Source of the DNA: JBMOUD01 sp049319665
GTDB taxonomy: Bacteria; Pseudomonadota; Gammaproteobacteria; Enterobacterales; Enterobacteriaceae
Assembly (NCBI RefSeq): GCF_049319665.1
Contig: NZ_JBMOUD010000005.1
Location: 124,001-188,000, forward strand
Direction: 5' to 3'
DNA: 64,000 nucleotides
The notes beneath the pieces are model-generated. The model worked only from the letters and a program-made list of their open reading frames with translations, was not told where the DNA came from and searched no databases. Numbering within the stretch: position 1 is the first letter of the stretch; the number at the start of each line of letters is the position of its first letter. Below, piece by piece: positions 1 to 9,625 of the stretch. The translations under genes were made by a program, and so were the position numbers.

Positions 1-239
1 TTTTCCAACTCGTCCAATCTGCCATTTCAACGTTTTAGCCCTTCATCTTGAGTAACCGCATTGAAGGTTCAATTTTCCAAACCTCTCGCAATTTTTCTGT
101 ATCACTTGTCGACCCACTTTTTATTTTGCGTGATGTCGCGCAACGCCAAAACCTCAGTCTGGTGGTTGGCTGACGACTAGGCTAACTTTCCTGAGCCATC
201 ACCAGGGCAATTATCTATCTCAAGGAAAGGAGACATATC
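1..239. other. Intergenic region upstream of ppdD
   Basis: No convincing reading frame is seen. In E. coli nadC lies upstream of ppdD on the same strand, so its end may lie just outside the window. The only clear signal is a purine-rich ribosome binding site (AAGGAAAGGAG, about 222-232) just before the ppdD start. I cannot point to a good promoter. Confidence 0.4.
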
Positions 240-686
240 ATGCAACAACAGGGATTCTCGCTGATCGAATTAATGGTCGTGATTGGCATTATTGGTATCC
301 TCAGCGCAATTGGCATTCCTGCCTACCAAACCTACACCCAAAAAGCGGCGCTCACCGATATGCTGCAAACGATGGTGCCTTATAAAACCGCCGTCGAACT
401 TTGTAGCATTGATCGCGGTACATTGAGCGTGTGTGAAAATGGCGTACAAAGCATCCCAGACAATAAGTCATCGCGCTACACCAGTTCTGTGGCAGTAAAA
501 GCTGGGGTTATCTCACTTATCGGGCAACAGACGCTAAATGGATTAACCGTGGTCATGACGCCAAAGGTCAATACCAAAAGCGGCGAACTTAGCTGGCAGC
601 GCAGCTGTAGCAACGCGACCAACGAAGGAATGGCCGACGCGTGCAAACAAGTCTTCCACTTCGGTGATACCGGTGACAGCAAATGA
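240..686 (+). CDS. ppdD: Type IV prepilin, major pilin PpdD family
   Basis: A 148-residue type IVa prepilin. It has a very short leader (MQQQG) with the prepilin peptidase site between G5 and F6, the conserved glutamate at mature position 5 (E10), and a hydrophobic N-terminal helix at about residues 8-28 that anchors the subunit in the inner membrane before pilus assembly. Cysteine pairs C55/C65 and C123/C135 fit disulfide loops of the pilin head. A strong ribosome binding site precedes the ATG. The gene overlaps hofB by 4 bp (ATGA), indicating translational coupling in a ppdD-hofB-hofC operon. The name rests on the motifs and on E. coli gene order. Confidence 0.93.
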   Translation: MQQQGFSLIELMVVIGIIGILSAIGIPAYQTYTQKAALTDMLQTMVPYKTAVELCSIDRGTLSVCENGVQSIPDNKSSRYTSSVAVKAGVISLIGQQTLNGLTVVMTPKVNTKSGELSWQRSCSNATNEGMADACKQVFHFGDTGDSK

Positions 687-2173
687 ACGCGCCATCAATA
701 AGCCCCAAAATAGCCCCCGCCAGTAAACGAAATGTACAGGCACAACGCGAACTCCAGGCAACGCTATCTGAAGTCTGTCATCGTTATCGCGCCATCTTTT
801 TAACCAACGACTCATATCGAGTACGAATCGCCTGTCCTGAGGATATGCCTGAGATTAGCCAACTGGCGGAAGCTTTGCGCTTTGCAAGCGGGTTGAAAGT
901 TGATATTGAGCAATGGCCACCAGCCCGAATAGAACAAGCCATGCAACAAGCCGGTTCTTCCGCTGAAGCATCAGCTAGCGCCGAGCCACAAGCGCATGAA
1001 GGGTTGGAAAATGATAATGAAACGCCGGTCGTCACCTTTATCAACCAAACATTGAAGATGGCTATTATGCGGCGAGCTTCGGATGTTCACATTGAAAGTT
1101 ATGAAAATCACATTCGGATAAGAGTCCGTATTGATGGAGTATTACAGGTTCTACCGAGCCCCGACTTTTCACTGGCGGCGAGCCTATGTGCGCGACTGAA
1201 GATTATGGGGCAACTCAATGTGGCGGAGCGCCGTTTGCCGCAAGATGGTCAACTCTCGGTTGCCTTGGATAACCAGCGCTATTCCATGCGTATCGCCACC
1301 CTGCCAACGCAACACGGTGAAAAAATTGTACTGAGGATCCTGCATATGACTCAGCAGGATTTATCAATGGAACAGTTGGGGCTATCGACGGAGGATCTTA
1401 AAAACTATCTCAATGCGCTGAATACACCACAAGGCTTAATTTTAGTTACCGGGCCGACCGGTAGTGGCAAAACGGTTACGCTGTACAGCGGGTTAAGGTA
1501 TCTCAATACCCCAGAGCGTAATATTTGTAGTGTCGAAGATCCGATTGAAATCCCGGTTAGCGGGATCAACCAAACGCAGATCAACATCAAAACCGATCTC
1601 AACTTTGCCAAAGTACTACGTGCTCTTCTACGCCAAGATCCTGATGTGATCATGGTTGGTGAGATACGCGACAGCGAAACGGCCGATATTGCGGTGAAAG
1701 CCGCACAAACCGGGCATTTAGTTTTATCCACGCTGCATACCAACTCGACTATTGATACTTTAAGCCGTCTGGGGCAGATGGGCGTTGAGGGTTACCACAT
1801 CGCCGCCAGTCTGCGATTAGTCATTGCCCAAAGGCTGGTTCGTAAACTTTGCCCACATTGCCGCCAACCACACCAACATATCGTCGGTATTGAATCCAAT
1901 GGCCAACCGCGCCAGCAAGAAGTGTGGCAGGCAGTAGGATGTGATCGCTGCTTTTCTGGTTATTACGGAAGAGTGGGGATTTACGAAATATTGCAAATTA
2001 GCACAGAGCTACAAAATGCGTTGGTATCCGGCAGTAATAGTAAGCAACTGCGAGACATTGCGCGCCAGCAACACCAAATTAGTTTATTTGATGCAGGAAT
2101 GGCGTTAGTTGAACAAGGAGTCACCTCGTTAGAGGAGCTATATCGAGTGATCGGGGAAAATAGCGAATCATGA
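683..2173 (+). CDS. hofB: Type IV pilus assembly ATPase, GspE/PilB family
   Basis: A 496-residue cytoplasmic secretion ATPase of the PulE/PilB type that powers pilus extension. Visible motifs in order are Walker A GPTGSGKT (257-264), an Asp box at EDPIE (285-289), Walker B DVIMVGEIRD (321-330), a His box at about 343-354 and a zinc-binding tetracysteine (C390, C393, C420, C423) typical of extension ATPases rather than PilT retraction ATPases. The N-terminal domain is divergent, and residues 91-113 form a low-complexity Ala/Glu-rich linker. It overlaps ppdD and hofC by 4 bp on each side. E. coli HofB is slightly shorter. Confidence 0.93.
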   Translation: MNAPSISPKIAPASKRNVQAQRELQATLSEVCHRYRAIFLTNDSYRVRIACPEDMPEISQLAEALRFASGLKVDIEQWPPARIEQAMQQAGSSAEASASAEPQAHEGLENDNETPVVTFINQTLKMAIMRRASDVHIESYENHIRIRVRIDGVLQVLPSPDFSLAASLCARLKIMGQLNVAERRLPQDGQLSVALDNQRYSMRIATLPTQHGEKIVLRILHMTQQDLSMEQLGLSTEDLKNYLNALNTPQGLILVTGPTGSGKTVTLYSGLRYLNTPERNICSVEDPIEIPVSGINQTQINIKTDLNFAKVLRALLRQDPDVIMVGEIRDSETADIAVKAAQTGHLVLSTLHTNSTIDTLSRLGQMGVEGYHIAASLRLVIAQRLVRKLCPHCRQPHQHIVGIESNGQPRQQEVWQAVGCDRCFSGYYGRVGIYEILQISTELQNALVSGSNSKQLRDIARQQHQISLFDAGMALVEQGVTSLEELYRVIGENSES

Positions 2174-3381
2174 ACCGGGCTTCTCAACGTCTACGCTTAT
2201 TTCACTGGCAGGCGATAGATGGGCCAGGCAATCTGCACTTTGGTGACAGCATTGCCGAAAATCCACAACGCGTATTGCAACAGCTCACGCTTGCCGGGAT
2301 GCAACCCATCTCGGTAAAAAGTAGACAAAAGCTGAATCGACAATATTGGCAAGGTACAGAACGCATCGCCTTTATCAGACAGCTTGCCACTCTGCTACAA
2401 ACCGGTTTACCGTTGGTCAATAGCCTGGAGCTGCTGGCAAAAGATCATCCTAAACCAGCGTGGGCATGTGTACTCATTGAAATATCCAAAGCAGTAAAGC
2501 AAGGCCAACCGCTATCACAGGTGCTTAAGGAATATCCTCAGGTCTTCCCCAATATCTTTCGCCAGGTTATTTCTATTGGCGAACTGACCGGCCAGCTAGA
2601 AAACTGCTGCTTACAGCTGGCGTTACAGCAAGAACAACAAAGCAGGCTACAAGCCAAAGTCAAAAAGGCGTTGCGCTATCCGCTGATCGTAAGCGTTATT
2701 GCCTTGCTGGTAACCTTGCTGATGCTAACTATGGTGCTGCCAGAATTTGCTAAAATCTACGCCTCTTTTGGTGCAAAACTCCCTTGGTTTACTCAGGCTT
2801 TGATTACCTTGTCCGGCATACTCATTCATTACGGGCCTTATCTCGGCTTACTGCTCGGCCTGCTATGTAGCGGCTATTTACGCTATTGGCATCCACAGAA
2901 ACAGTGGCAATGGCGCGAACAACAGCTGATGCTGCGCTTACCCGTCCTCGGTAGATTAATCAGTCATAGCAACCTATCGCAGTTGTTTCAAACCTTGGTG
3001 CTGACACAGCACGCAGGTATGACGCTGAGTGCAGGGCTGACTGCCGCTGCACAATCTGCCTCCAACCTACATTTTCAGCAGGCTATTGATGCTGCGAAAA
3101 CGCAGTTAATGCAAGGTATCGCGCTACATATTGCGTTAAGAGATTCACCGCTCTTCCCACCGCTATGCCAGCAGCTAGTGCGCATTGGTGAAGAGTCAGG
3201 GTCGCTAGATGTGCTGCTAGAAAAACTGGCCCAGTGGCATAATCAACAGGCTAACGAACTGACAGATAATCTGGCCGAGATGCTCGAACCAATGATGATG
3301 GTGATAATGGGGGTCATTGTCGGTGGGCTGGTTATTGCGATGTATTTGCCGATCTTTCATATGGGGTCGGCAATGGGATAG
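2170..3381 (+). CDS. hofC: Type IV pilus inner-membrane platform protein, GspF/PilC family
   Basis: A 403-residue inner-membrane platform protein that couples the HofB ATPase to the growing pilus. It has two T2SSF repeats, recognisable from the paired motifs SIGELTGQLE (first half) and RIGEESGSLD (second half). Hydrophobic segments lie at about residues 167-192, 210-235 and 375-397. It starts by a 4-bp overlap with hofB, so the three genes form one tight operon. No pilM-Q or pilD genes are nearby, so a complete pilus would need genes elsewhere. Confidence 0.92.
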   Translation: MNRASQRLRLFHWQAIDGPGNLHFGDSIAENPQRVLQQLTLAGMQPISVKSRQKLNRQYWQGTERIAFIRQLATLLQTGLPLVNSLELLAKDHPKPAWACVLIEISKAVKQGQPLSQVLKEYPQVFPNIFRQVISIGELTGQLENCCLQLALQQEQQSRLQAKVKKALRYPLIVSVIALLVTLLMLTMVLPEFAKIYASFGAKLPWFTQALITLSGILIHYGPYLGLLLGLLCSGYLRYWHPQKQWQWREQQLMLRLPVLGRLISHSNLSQLFQTLVLTQHAGMTLSAGLTAAAQSASNLHFQQAIDAAKTQLMQGIALHIALRDSPLFPPLCQQLVRIGEESGSLDVLLEKLAQWHNQQANELTDNLAEMLEPMMMVIMGVIVGGLVIAMYLPIFHMGSAMG

Positions 3382-3403
3382 CGGTAGCAGAATTTGCTAC
3401 CGC
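3381..3403. terminator. Hairpin between convergent hofC and guaC
   Basis: A perfect 9-bp stem (GCGGTAGCA / TGCTACCGC) with a GAATT loop lies immediately at the hofC stop and 30 bp from the guaC stop. It lacks a T tract on either strand, so a factor-independent terminator role is only tentative. Confidence 0.4.
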
Positions 3404-3432
3404 ATGATGTTCATAGACGATTTCGCAGACGA

Positions 3433-4476
3433 TCAGTTACTGCCGAACAGACGGTTTTCCTGCTCTGCTACACGAATAAAGGTGGTGCGTTTAGTCAGCT
3501 CTTTCAACCGTTCTGCGCCGACATAGGTGCATGCTGAACGCAGCCCACCGAGAATATCCCGCACGGTATTGTCAACCGGGCCTCGCAACGGCAGCTTAAC
3601 GGTTTTACCTTCCGCCGCTCGATATTCGGCAACACCGCCAACGTGGCGTTTCATCGCAGACTCTGAGCTCATCCCGTAGAACAACATAAATTTGTCGCCG
3701 TTCTCTTCAACAACGGTACCTTCACACTCTTCATGCGCTGCCAGCATACCGCCAAGCATCACAAAATCTGCTCCGCCACCGAATGCTTTGGCAACGTCAC
3801 CAGGAACCGCGCAACCGCCATCACTAACAATTTGTCCGCCCAGACCATGCGCCGCATCAGCACATTCGATCACCGCAGACAGCTGAGGATAACCTACGCC
3901 GGTTTTCACTCTGGTCGTACAAACTGAGCCAGGGCCAATACCCACTTTTACCACATCAGCACCGGAGAGGATCAGCTCCTCGACCATTTCACCAGTCACG
4001 ACATTACCCGCACAGATCACTTTATTTGGATAGGCTTCACGCACGCGTTGCAGGAACGCAACGAAATGTTCGGAGTAGCCGTTAGCGACATCGAGACAGA
4101 TAAATTTTAACAATGGCGATAAAGCCAAAATCTGCTGCAATTTAACGAAGTCAGCATCAGATGTCCCGGTTGAGACCATAACATGGCGCAACACGGGTTC
4201 GTCATGTGTCGTAATAAAGGCCTGCCATTGTTCGACGCTGTAATGTTTATGGACTGCCGTCAATAAACCGAAGCTTGCCAGCACTTCCGCCATACGGAAC
4301 GTCCCCACCGTATCCATATTAGCTGCGATAATGGGCGTGCCAGTCCAGCTATAGCCAGAGTGTTTGAAGGTAAAGGTACGTTCTAATTCAACTTCAGAAC
4401 GGCTTTTGAGGGTTGAGCGCTTAGGGCGGATTAAAACATCTTTGAAACCGAGCTTCAGATCTTCTTCAATACGCAT
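3433..4476 (-). CDS. guaC: GMP reductase
   Basis: A 347-residue enzyme of purine salvage that converts GMP to IMP with NADPH and ammonia release, cytosolic. It has the IMPDH/GMPR TIM-barrel fold, with the catalytic cysteine at C186 inside GPGSVCTTR and the phosphate-binding loop SDGGC downstream. The CBS domains of IMP dehydrogenases are absent, which together with the length separates it from GuaB. It is convergent with hofC and divergent from coaE, as in E. coli. Confidence 0.97.
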   Translation of the reverse strand: MRIEEDLKLGFKDVLIRPKRSTLKSRSEVELERTFTFKHSGYSWTGTPIIAANMDTVGTFRMAEVLASFGLLTAVHKHYSVEQWQAFITTHDEPVLRHVMVSTGTSDADFVKLQQILALSPLLKFICLDVANGYSEHFVAFLQRVREAYPNKVICAGNVVTGEMVEELILSGADVVKVGIGPGSVCTTRVKTGVGYPQLSAVIECADAAHGLGGQIVSDGGCAVPGDVAKAFGGGADFVMLGGMLAAHEECEGTVVEENGDKFMLFYGMSSESAMKRHVGGVAEYRAAEGKTVKLPLRGPVDNTVRDILGGLRSACTYVGAERLKELTKRTTFIRVAEQENRLFGSN

Positions 4477-4782
4477 GGCTTGATTTGTCCTGGTTTGGGC
4501 TAAGACGATGTGAAAATATCGCCAGTGGGTTTAAAAATTGCACCATTTCCAGTGGTTTTATCATACTCAAGAATGGCTACACGGCAAGGGGCATTTTCTT
4601 ACTTTGCTTTTGTGTAGCGCTGTAGCACAACATAAGAAAAGCGCGACTGTCGCGGCTTGCACTTATCGTCGATCTCTTTATCATTTAATCAGGCGACGTT
4701 GAGATCCCGGCATTAACCAGCTCACATCGGCGCATCTTGGACTATGATGGACACATTTAATGAATCATTTCAGAGCTAAACT
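4477..4782. other. guaC-coaE divergent intergenic region with an inverted repeat
   Basis: About 306 bp without a gene. It contains an interrupted dyad: outer arms TTTTCTTA (4594-4601) and TAAGAAAA (4633-4640), inner arms TTGTG (4610-4614) and CACAA (4626-4630) around a GCGC centre. It may be an operator or a transcript hairpin for guaC. I do not recognise a known binding consensus. Promoters for both genes must lie here. Confidence 0.35.
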
Positions 4783-5391
4783 ATGAGCTATATCGTTGCG
4801 TTGACCGGAGGTATTGGCAGCGGCAAAAGTACTGTCGCCAACGCTTTTGCGACGAGAGGAGCCGCTATTGTCGATGCTGATGTTATTGCTCGCGAAGTCG
4901 TACAACCAGGCGAACCGGCATTGGAGGCATTAGCTCAACGATTTGGTAAACAAATTATTCATTCTGACGGCTCATTGAACCGTCCGTTACTGCGTGAAAA
5001 AATATTCAACAATAGCGAAGATAAACAATGGGTTAATAATCTTCTACATCCATTAATTCACGCAAGAACGCAGCAAATTTTCCGCGAAGCATCGGCCCCC
5101 TATATACTTTGGGTTGTGCCGCTACTGGTAGAAAATGGATTACAATCCAAGGCTAATCGGGTACTTGTGGTAGATGTTACGCCTGAAATTCAGCTATCAC
5201 GAACCACGAAAAGAGATAACGTGAGCTTACAACAAGCTCAACAAATTATTAGTGCGCAGGTTTCAAGGCCACAGCGACTGGCCTATGCCGACGACATAAT
5301 CGATAACAATAGTACTCCTGACACGATCGAACCCCGTGTTAAGGCATTACATAATTGTTATCTGAAATTAGCGGCTTCAGTGCCACGATAG
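4783..5391 (+). CDS. coaE: Dephospho-CoA kinase
   Basis: A 202-residue kinase catalysing the last step of coenzyme A synthesis, the ATP-dependent phosphorylation of the 3'-hydroxyl of dephospho-CoA. The P-loop GGIGSGKS is at residues 9-16, followed by the family motif DADVIARE (about 32-39) and a C-terminal DDIIDN segment. It is the first gene of a coaE-zapD-yacG operon conserved in Enterobacterales. The ATG start fits the family N terminus. Confidence 0.97.
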   Translation: MSYIVALTGGIGSGKSTVANAFATRGAAIVDADVIAREVVQPGEPALEALAQRFGKQIIHSDGSLNRPLLREKIFNNSEDKQWVNNLLHPLIHARTQQIFREASAPYILWVVPLLVENGLQSKANRVLVVDVTPEIQLSRTTKRDNVSLQQAQQIISAQVSRPQRLAYADDIIDNNSTPDTIEPRVKALHNCYLKLAASVPR

Positions 5392-5404
5392 GATATTGCC
5401 AACA

Positions 5405-6157
5405 ATGAGTGATGTGGTTTCTACCGTTCTCTTTGAACATCCTTTAAATGAAAAAATGCGCACCTGGCTGCGGATTGAATTCTTATTGCAACAGTTACAT
5501 GCCAACAATCAAATAAGCTCAATATCTTCCGCGCTGATTTTTTTCCGCACCGCGTCAGATCTACTCGATGTACTTGAGCGTGGCGAGATGCGTACCGAGC
5601 TTCTAAAAGAGCTGGAACGCCAACAACAGAAGTTATTGTCATGGGCTGACCTACCTGGTGTAGATATGTCAGTCGTCGATGGCTTGCGCCAGGAACTCAA
5701 ACAGACAGCTACCACGTTGATGGCGGCACCACGTATCGGTCAGGCATTAAGAGAAGACCGACTTATCGCCCTGGTGCGTCAGCGTTTGGGTATCCCTGGT
5801 GGCTGCTGTAGTTTTGATTTGCCTACCCTGCATATCTGGCTACATCAGCCACAATTGCAGCGCGATCGTGATGTTCAGGAATGGTTAAATGGCTTACAAC
5901 CGCTCAATAAAGCCTTAACCAGCGTGCTGGACTTGATTCGCCAGGCTGCACCGTTCCGCCAACACATCAGCCTGAATGGTTTTTTCCAAGATAATGCGGA
6001 AGGTGCTGACCTGCTTCGATTACGCTTGTCTTTGGATAATCAGCTTTACCCGCAAGTTTCTGGTCACAAAACCCGTTACGCCATTCGCTTCTTGCCACTC
6101 GATAGCGAAAAGGGCCAGGTTCCAGCCAGACTTACTTTTGAACTTGCCTGCTGCTAG
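5405..6157 (+). CDS. zapD: Cell division protein ZapD (FtsZ-bundling)
   Basis: A 250-residue cytosolic protein matching the YacF/ZapD family almost end to end, including FEHPLNEKMRTWLR near the N terminus, SIPGG-like IPGGCCSFDLPTLHIW in the middle and FELACC at the C terminus. ZapD crosslinks FtsZ filaments at the Z-ring. I chose the ATG at 5405 over an in-frame TTG at 5396, because the AGGA at 5390-5393 is too close to the TTG and the family begins a few residues before LFEHP. It lies 13 bp after coaE. Confidence 0.95.
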   Translation: MSDVVSTVLFEHPLNEKMRTWLRIEFLLQQLHANNQISSISSALIFFRTASDLLDVLERGEMRTELLKELERQQQKLLSWADLPGVDMSVVDGLRQELKQTATTLMAAPRIGQALREDRLIALVRQRLGIPGGCCSFDLPTLHIWLHQPQLQRDRDVQEWLNGLQPLNKALTSVLDLIRQAAPFRQHISLNGFFQDNAEGADLLRLRLSLDNQLYPQVSGHKTRYAIRFLPLDSEKGQVPARLTFELACC

Positions 6158-6166
6158 GAGCTGCAC

Positions 6167-6367
6167 ATGAGTACCGACATCGTAGAAGTGAACTGTCCAA
6201 CTTGTAGTAAACAGGTTGTTTGGGGTGAACAGAGTCCCTATCGTCCTTTCTGTAGCAAACGCTGCCAGTTGATCGATCTGGGAGAATGGGCGGATGAAGA
6301 AAAACGTATCCCTAGCAAAGGCGATATCAACGAACTCGACGAGTGGAGCGAGGACGATATTAAGTAA
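6167..6367 (+). CDS. yacG: DNA gyrase inhibitor YacG (zinc-binding)
   Basis: A 66-residue zinc protein with ligands C10, C13, C29 and C33 in the CPTC...CSKRC pattern, followed by an acidic tail rich in D/E. YacG binds GyrB and inhibits DNA gyrase in E. coli. It is the last gene of the coaE-zapD-yacG operon, 9 bp after zapD with a GGAG ribosome binding site, and is followed by a terminator hairpin. Confidence 0.95.
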   Translation: MSTDIVEVNCPTCSKQVVWGEQSPYRPFCSKRCQLIDLGEWADEEKRIPSKGDINELDEWSEDDIK

Positions 6368-6386
6368 GGTGCTAAAGGGCAAGTAA

Positions 6387-6410
6387 AAGGGCCGTAAGGC
6401 CCTTATTGTT
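6387..6410 (+). terminator. Terminator after yacG
   Basis: Stem AAGGGCC / GGCCCTT with a GTAA loop (6387-6404), followed by ATTGTT. It ends the coaE-zapD-yacG operon and stands 17 bp from the convergent mutT stop. Confidence 0.7.
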
Positions 6411-6420
6411 ATGTAACTTT

Positions 6421-6822
6421 TTAAATTTCATTATTTTTCAGAGCACGAACCATTGGCACATTGGCTTCTGGGAAATCTTCATCTTTCAGTTCGAACTGAC
6501 TCACCCAACGCATAGGTTGTCCCTCTTTACCGTAAGGCTCTCCTGCCCAGTTCTCCACCAAGAAAAAGTGTAGGTTAACAACACGATCTGGATAGTGGTG
6601 CGATAAGGTATGGAGAAATTGCGGCTCACTGACTTCAATACCCGTCTCTTCAAACAATTCTCTAATCAGAGCTTCGGCCGGCGTTTCTCCCGCTTCAATT
6701 TTGCCGCCTGGGAATTCCCAAAAACCGGCCATATGTGAAGAACCACCGCGCTGAGTGATAAAGATTTCATTTTTATCGTTACGAATAACGCCAACGGAGA
6801 TATTCAGCTGTTTGACTGACAC
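6421..6822 (-). CDS. mutT: 8-oxo-dGTP diphosphatase MutT
   Basis: A 133-residue Nudix hydrolase that removes oxidised dGTP from the nucleotide pool and so prevents A:T to C:G transversions. The Nudix box runs from G40 to I62 (G-x5-E46-x7-R54-E55-x2-E58-E59-x-G61). The family pattern AVGIIRN / ITQRGGSSHM near the N terminus is present. It lies downstream of secA on the same strand, but a strong terminator separates the two. Confidence 0.96.
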   Translation of the reverse strand: MSVKQLNISVGVIRNDKNEIFITQRGGSSHMAGFWEFPGGKIEAGETPAEALIRELFEETGIEVSEPQFLHTLSHHYPDRVVNLHFFLVENWAGEPYGKEGQPMRWVSQFELKDEDFPEANVPMVRALKNNEI

Positions 6823-6848
6823 GTTACTTCCCCTTAAAGAATATGCGT

Positions 6849-6873
6849 AAAAAAGGGCGGTGATTAGCCGCCC
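6849..6873 (-). terminator. Terminator downstream of secA
   Basis: Read on the minus strand, a GC stem GGGCGG / CCGCCC with a 7-nt loop is followed by six T residues. This is a classic factor-independent terminator between secA and mutT, so mutT expression depends on read-through or its own promoter. Confidence 0.88.
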
Positions 6874-6891
6874 TGCTTGCCTTACGTTTGC

Positions 6892-9606
6892 TTACTTCTG
6901 CAAACGTCCGTGGCACTGTTTGTATTTTTTGCCTGAACCACAAGGACATGGATCGTTACGGCCAACTTTGCGCTCACCAGAAGCCGCTGAACTTTCGCTT
7001 TCATCTTCGAGCAGCGACACTTCCTGATGGCTCAAAAATTGACGCTGCGCCAAACGTTCAGCTTCTTCACGACGTTGCTCTTCCATCGCTTCCACTTCTT
7101 CTGGCATACGTACCTGAACTTTGCTCAACACGCTGACTACTTCGTACTTCAGCGACTCAAGCATTGAGGCGAACATAGCGAAAGATTCGCGCTTATATTC
7201 CTGCTTTGGATCTTTCTGCGCGTAGCCACGTAAATGGATACCTTGACGCAGATAGTCCATCGCCGCCAGATGCTCTTTCCACAAAGAATCCAGCGTTTGC
7301 AACATCACGCCTTTTTCAAAGTTACGCATCATCTCAACGCCAACCACTTCTTCTTTGGCAGCATAAGACTCTTTAGCCAGTTGCAGAATACGTTCACGCA
7401 ACGTCTCTTCATGCAATTCAGGCTCTTTTTCCAGCCATTCTGAAATTGGCATCTCGAGCTCAAAGTCGTTTTTCAGACGCTGTTCCAGACCTTCGATATC
7501 CCACATTTCTTCCAGAGATTGTGGAGGAATGCAGCTATCGATTGTCGCCTTAAACACATCCTCACGAATGCTAGTAATAGTTTCGCTTACATCAGATACG
7601 TCGAGCAGTTCATTACGTTGGCTGTAGATAGCACGACGTTGATCGTTGGCAACATCATCATATTCCAGCAACTGCTTACGAATATCGAAGTTACGGCTTT
7701 CAACTTTACGCTGTGCGTTACCGATGGCCTTAGTAACCCAAGGATGCTCAATTGCTTCGCCTGGCTTCATCCCCAGTTTACGCATCATGCCCGCAACGCG
7801 GTCAGAAGCGAAGATACGCATCAATTGGTCTTCCATTGACAGGTAGAAGCGTGAAGAACCCGCATCACCCTGACGACCCGCACGGCCGCGCAACTGATTA
7901 TCGATACGGCGAGATTCGTGGCGCTCAGTACCAATGATATGCAAACCACCTGATGCCAATACGGCTTCATGGCGAATCTTCCATGCTTCTTTGATACTGG
8001 CGATTTGTTCTTCAGTCACTGCTTCGCCCAGGTTTTCAATCTCAACCTGCCAGCTGCCACCCAATACAATGTCAGTACCACGGCCAGCCATGTTAGTCGC
8101 GATGGTTACACGGCTTGGTTGGCCTGCCTGTGCAACGATATCTGCTTCTTTAGCATGGAATTTGGCGTTCAAGACGCTGTGTGCAATCCCAGCTTTGGTC
8201 AGCTCAGCAGAGACAACTTCAGATTTTTCAATCGACGCAGTACCAACCAGAATCGGCTGCCCTTTGCTCGAACGCTCTTTGATGTCTTCAATAATCGCAC
8301 CAATTTTTTCCATTTCAGTCATGTAGACCAAATCAGGCAGGTCTTTACGCTGCATTGGGCGGTTAGTTGGCACAACAATAGTATCCAGCTTATAGATTGA
8401 GCTGAATTCAAAGGCTTCGGTGTCCGCAGTACCGGTCATACCGGCCAGTTTTTCGTACAGGCGGAAGTAGTTCTGGAAGGTGATGGAAGCCAGCGTTTGG
8501 TTCTCGTTCTGAATTTCCACGCCTTCTTTTGCTTCCACAGCCTGGTGCAGACCATCGGACCAGCGGCGACCTTGCATGGTACGGCCGGTGTGTTCATCAA
8601 CGATGATCACTTCGCCATCTTTCACAATGTAGTCAACATCACGGGTAAACAGCACGTGCGCACGCAGCGCCGCTGTCACGTGGTGCATCAGCATAATATT
8701 GGACGGGGAATACAGTGATTCGCCCTCATCCATAATGCCCGCTTCCATCATCAGTTCTTCAATCAGGATCAGGCCGCGTTCAGTCAGGTGAACCTGACGC
8801 GCTTTTTCATCAACAGAAAAGTGGCCTTCACCCTGGAAGGTGTCTGAATCTTCTTTTTCCTGACGAATCAGTTGCGGGATCAGTTTATTGACTCGGATAT
8901 ACATATCAGAGCTATCTTCAGCCGGGCCGGAGATAATCAAAGGGGTACGAGCTTCATCGATCAAGATGGAGTCAACCTCATCCACCAGCGCGTAGTGCAG
9001 TTTACGCTGGACGCGCTCTTCCGGGCTGAAAGCCATGTTGTCACGCAGGTAGTCGAAACCGTATTCGTTGTTGGTACCATAGGTAATATCAGCAGCATAA
9101 GCTTCACGCTTAGCCGGTGCCGGCATACCTGGCAGGTTGATACCGATGCTCAGACCTAGGAATTCAAACAGTGGGCGGTTGTTTTCCGCATCACGCTGGG
9201 CCAGATAGTCATTGACGGTAACAACGTGAACACCTTTACCGCTCAGCGCATTCAGATACGCTGGCAGAGTTGCGGTCAGCGTTTTACCTTCACCGGTACG
9301 CATCTCAGCGATACAACGCTCGTTGAGCACCATGCCGCCTAGCAATTGTACGTCAAAGTGACGCATACCAAACACGCGCTTACTTGACTCACGTACGACA
9401 GCAAAGGCTTCAGGAATCAGGCTTTCCAACGCTTCGCCTTTTTCCAGACGCGCGCGGAATTCATTGGTTTTCGCTTTTAACTGATCGTCAGTCAGTTTTT
9501 GAACTTCAGGTTCCAGACGGTTGACTTGATCAACCACTTTACGCATACGACGCAATGTACGGTCGTTACGGCTACCAAAAACTTTGGTCAAAATTTTAGT
9601 TAACAT
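6892..9606 (-). CDS. secA: Preprotein translocase ATPase SecA
   Basis: A 904-residue motor of the general secretion pathway that drives preproteins through SecYEG. It shows Walker A MRTGEGKT (102-109), the DEVD-type Walker B (VDEVDSILIDEARTPLI), the helicase motif GRAGRQGD and a C-terminal zinc domain (CPCGSGKKYKQCHG) that binds SecB and lipids. Its length agrees with enterobacterial SecA. It follows secM by 92 bp, and its translation is expected to be controlled by SecM arrest. Confidence 0.98.
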   Translation of the reverse strand: MLTKILTKVFGSRNDRTLRRMRKVVDQVNRLEPEVQKLTDDQLKAKTNEFRARLEKGEALESLIPEAFAVVRESSKRVFGMRHFDVQLLGGMVLNERCIAEMRTGEGKTLTATLPAYLNALSGKGVHVVTVNDYLAQRDAENNRPLFEFLGLSIGINLPGMPAPAKREAYAADITYGTNNEYGFDYLRDNMAFSPEERVQRKLHYALVDEVDSILIDEARTPLIISGPAEDSSDMYIRVNKLIPQLIRQEKEDSDTFQGEGHFSVDEKARQVHLTERGLILIEELMMEAGIMDEGESLYSPSNIMLMHHVTAALRAHVLFTRDVDYIVKDGEVIIVDEHTGRTMQGRRWSDGLHQAVEAKEGVEIQNENQTLASITFQNYFRLYEKLAGMTGTADTEAFEFSSIYKLDTIVVPTNRPMQRKDLPDLVYMTEMEKIGAIIEDIKERSSKGQPILVGTASIEKSEVVSAELTKAGIAHSVLNAKFHAKEADIVAQAGQPSRVTIATNMAGRGTDIVLGGSWQVEIENLGEAVTEEQIASIKEAWKIRHEAVLASGGLHIIGTERHESRRIDNQLRGRAGRQGDAGSSRFYLSMEDQLMRIFASDRVAGMMRKLGMKPGEAIEHPWVTKAIGNAQRKVESRNFDIRKQLLEYDDVANDQRRAIYSQRNELLDVSDVSETITSIREDVFKATIDSCIPPQSLEEMWDIEGLEQRLKNDFELEMPISEWLEKEPELHEETLRERILQLAKESYAAKEEVVGVEMMRNFEKGVMLQTLDSLWKEHLAAMDYLRQGIHLRGYAQKDPKQEYKRESFAMFASMLESLKYEVVSVLSKVQVRMPEEVEAMEEQRREEAERLAQRQFLSHQEVSLLEDESESSAASGERKVGRNDPCPCGSGKKYKQCHGRLQK

Positions 9607-9625
9607 AATTCTAATATCTCTTGGA

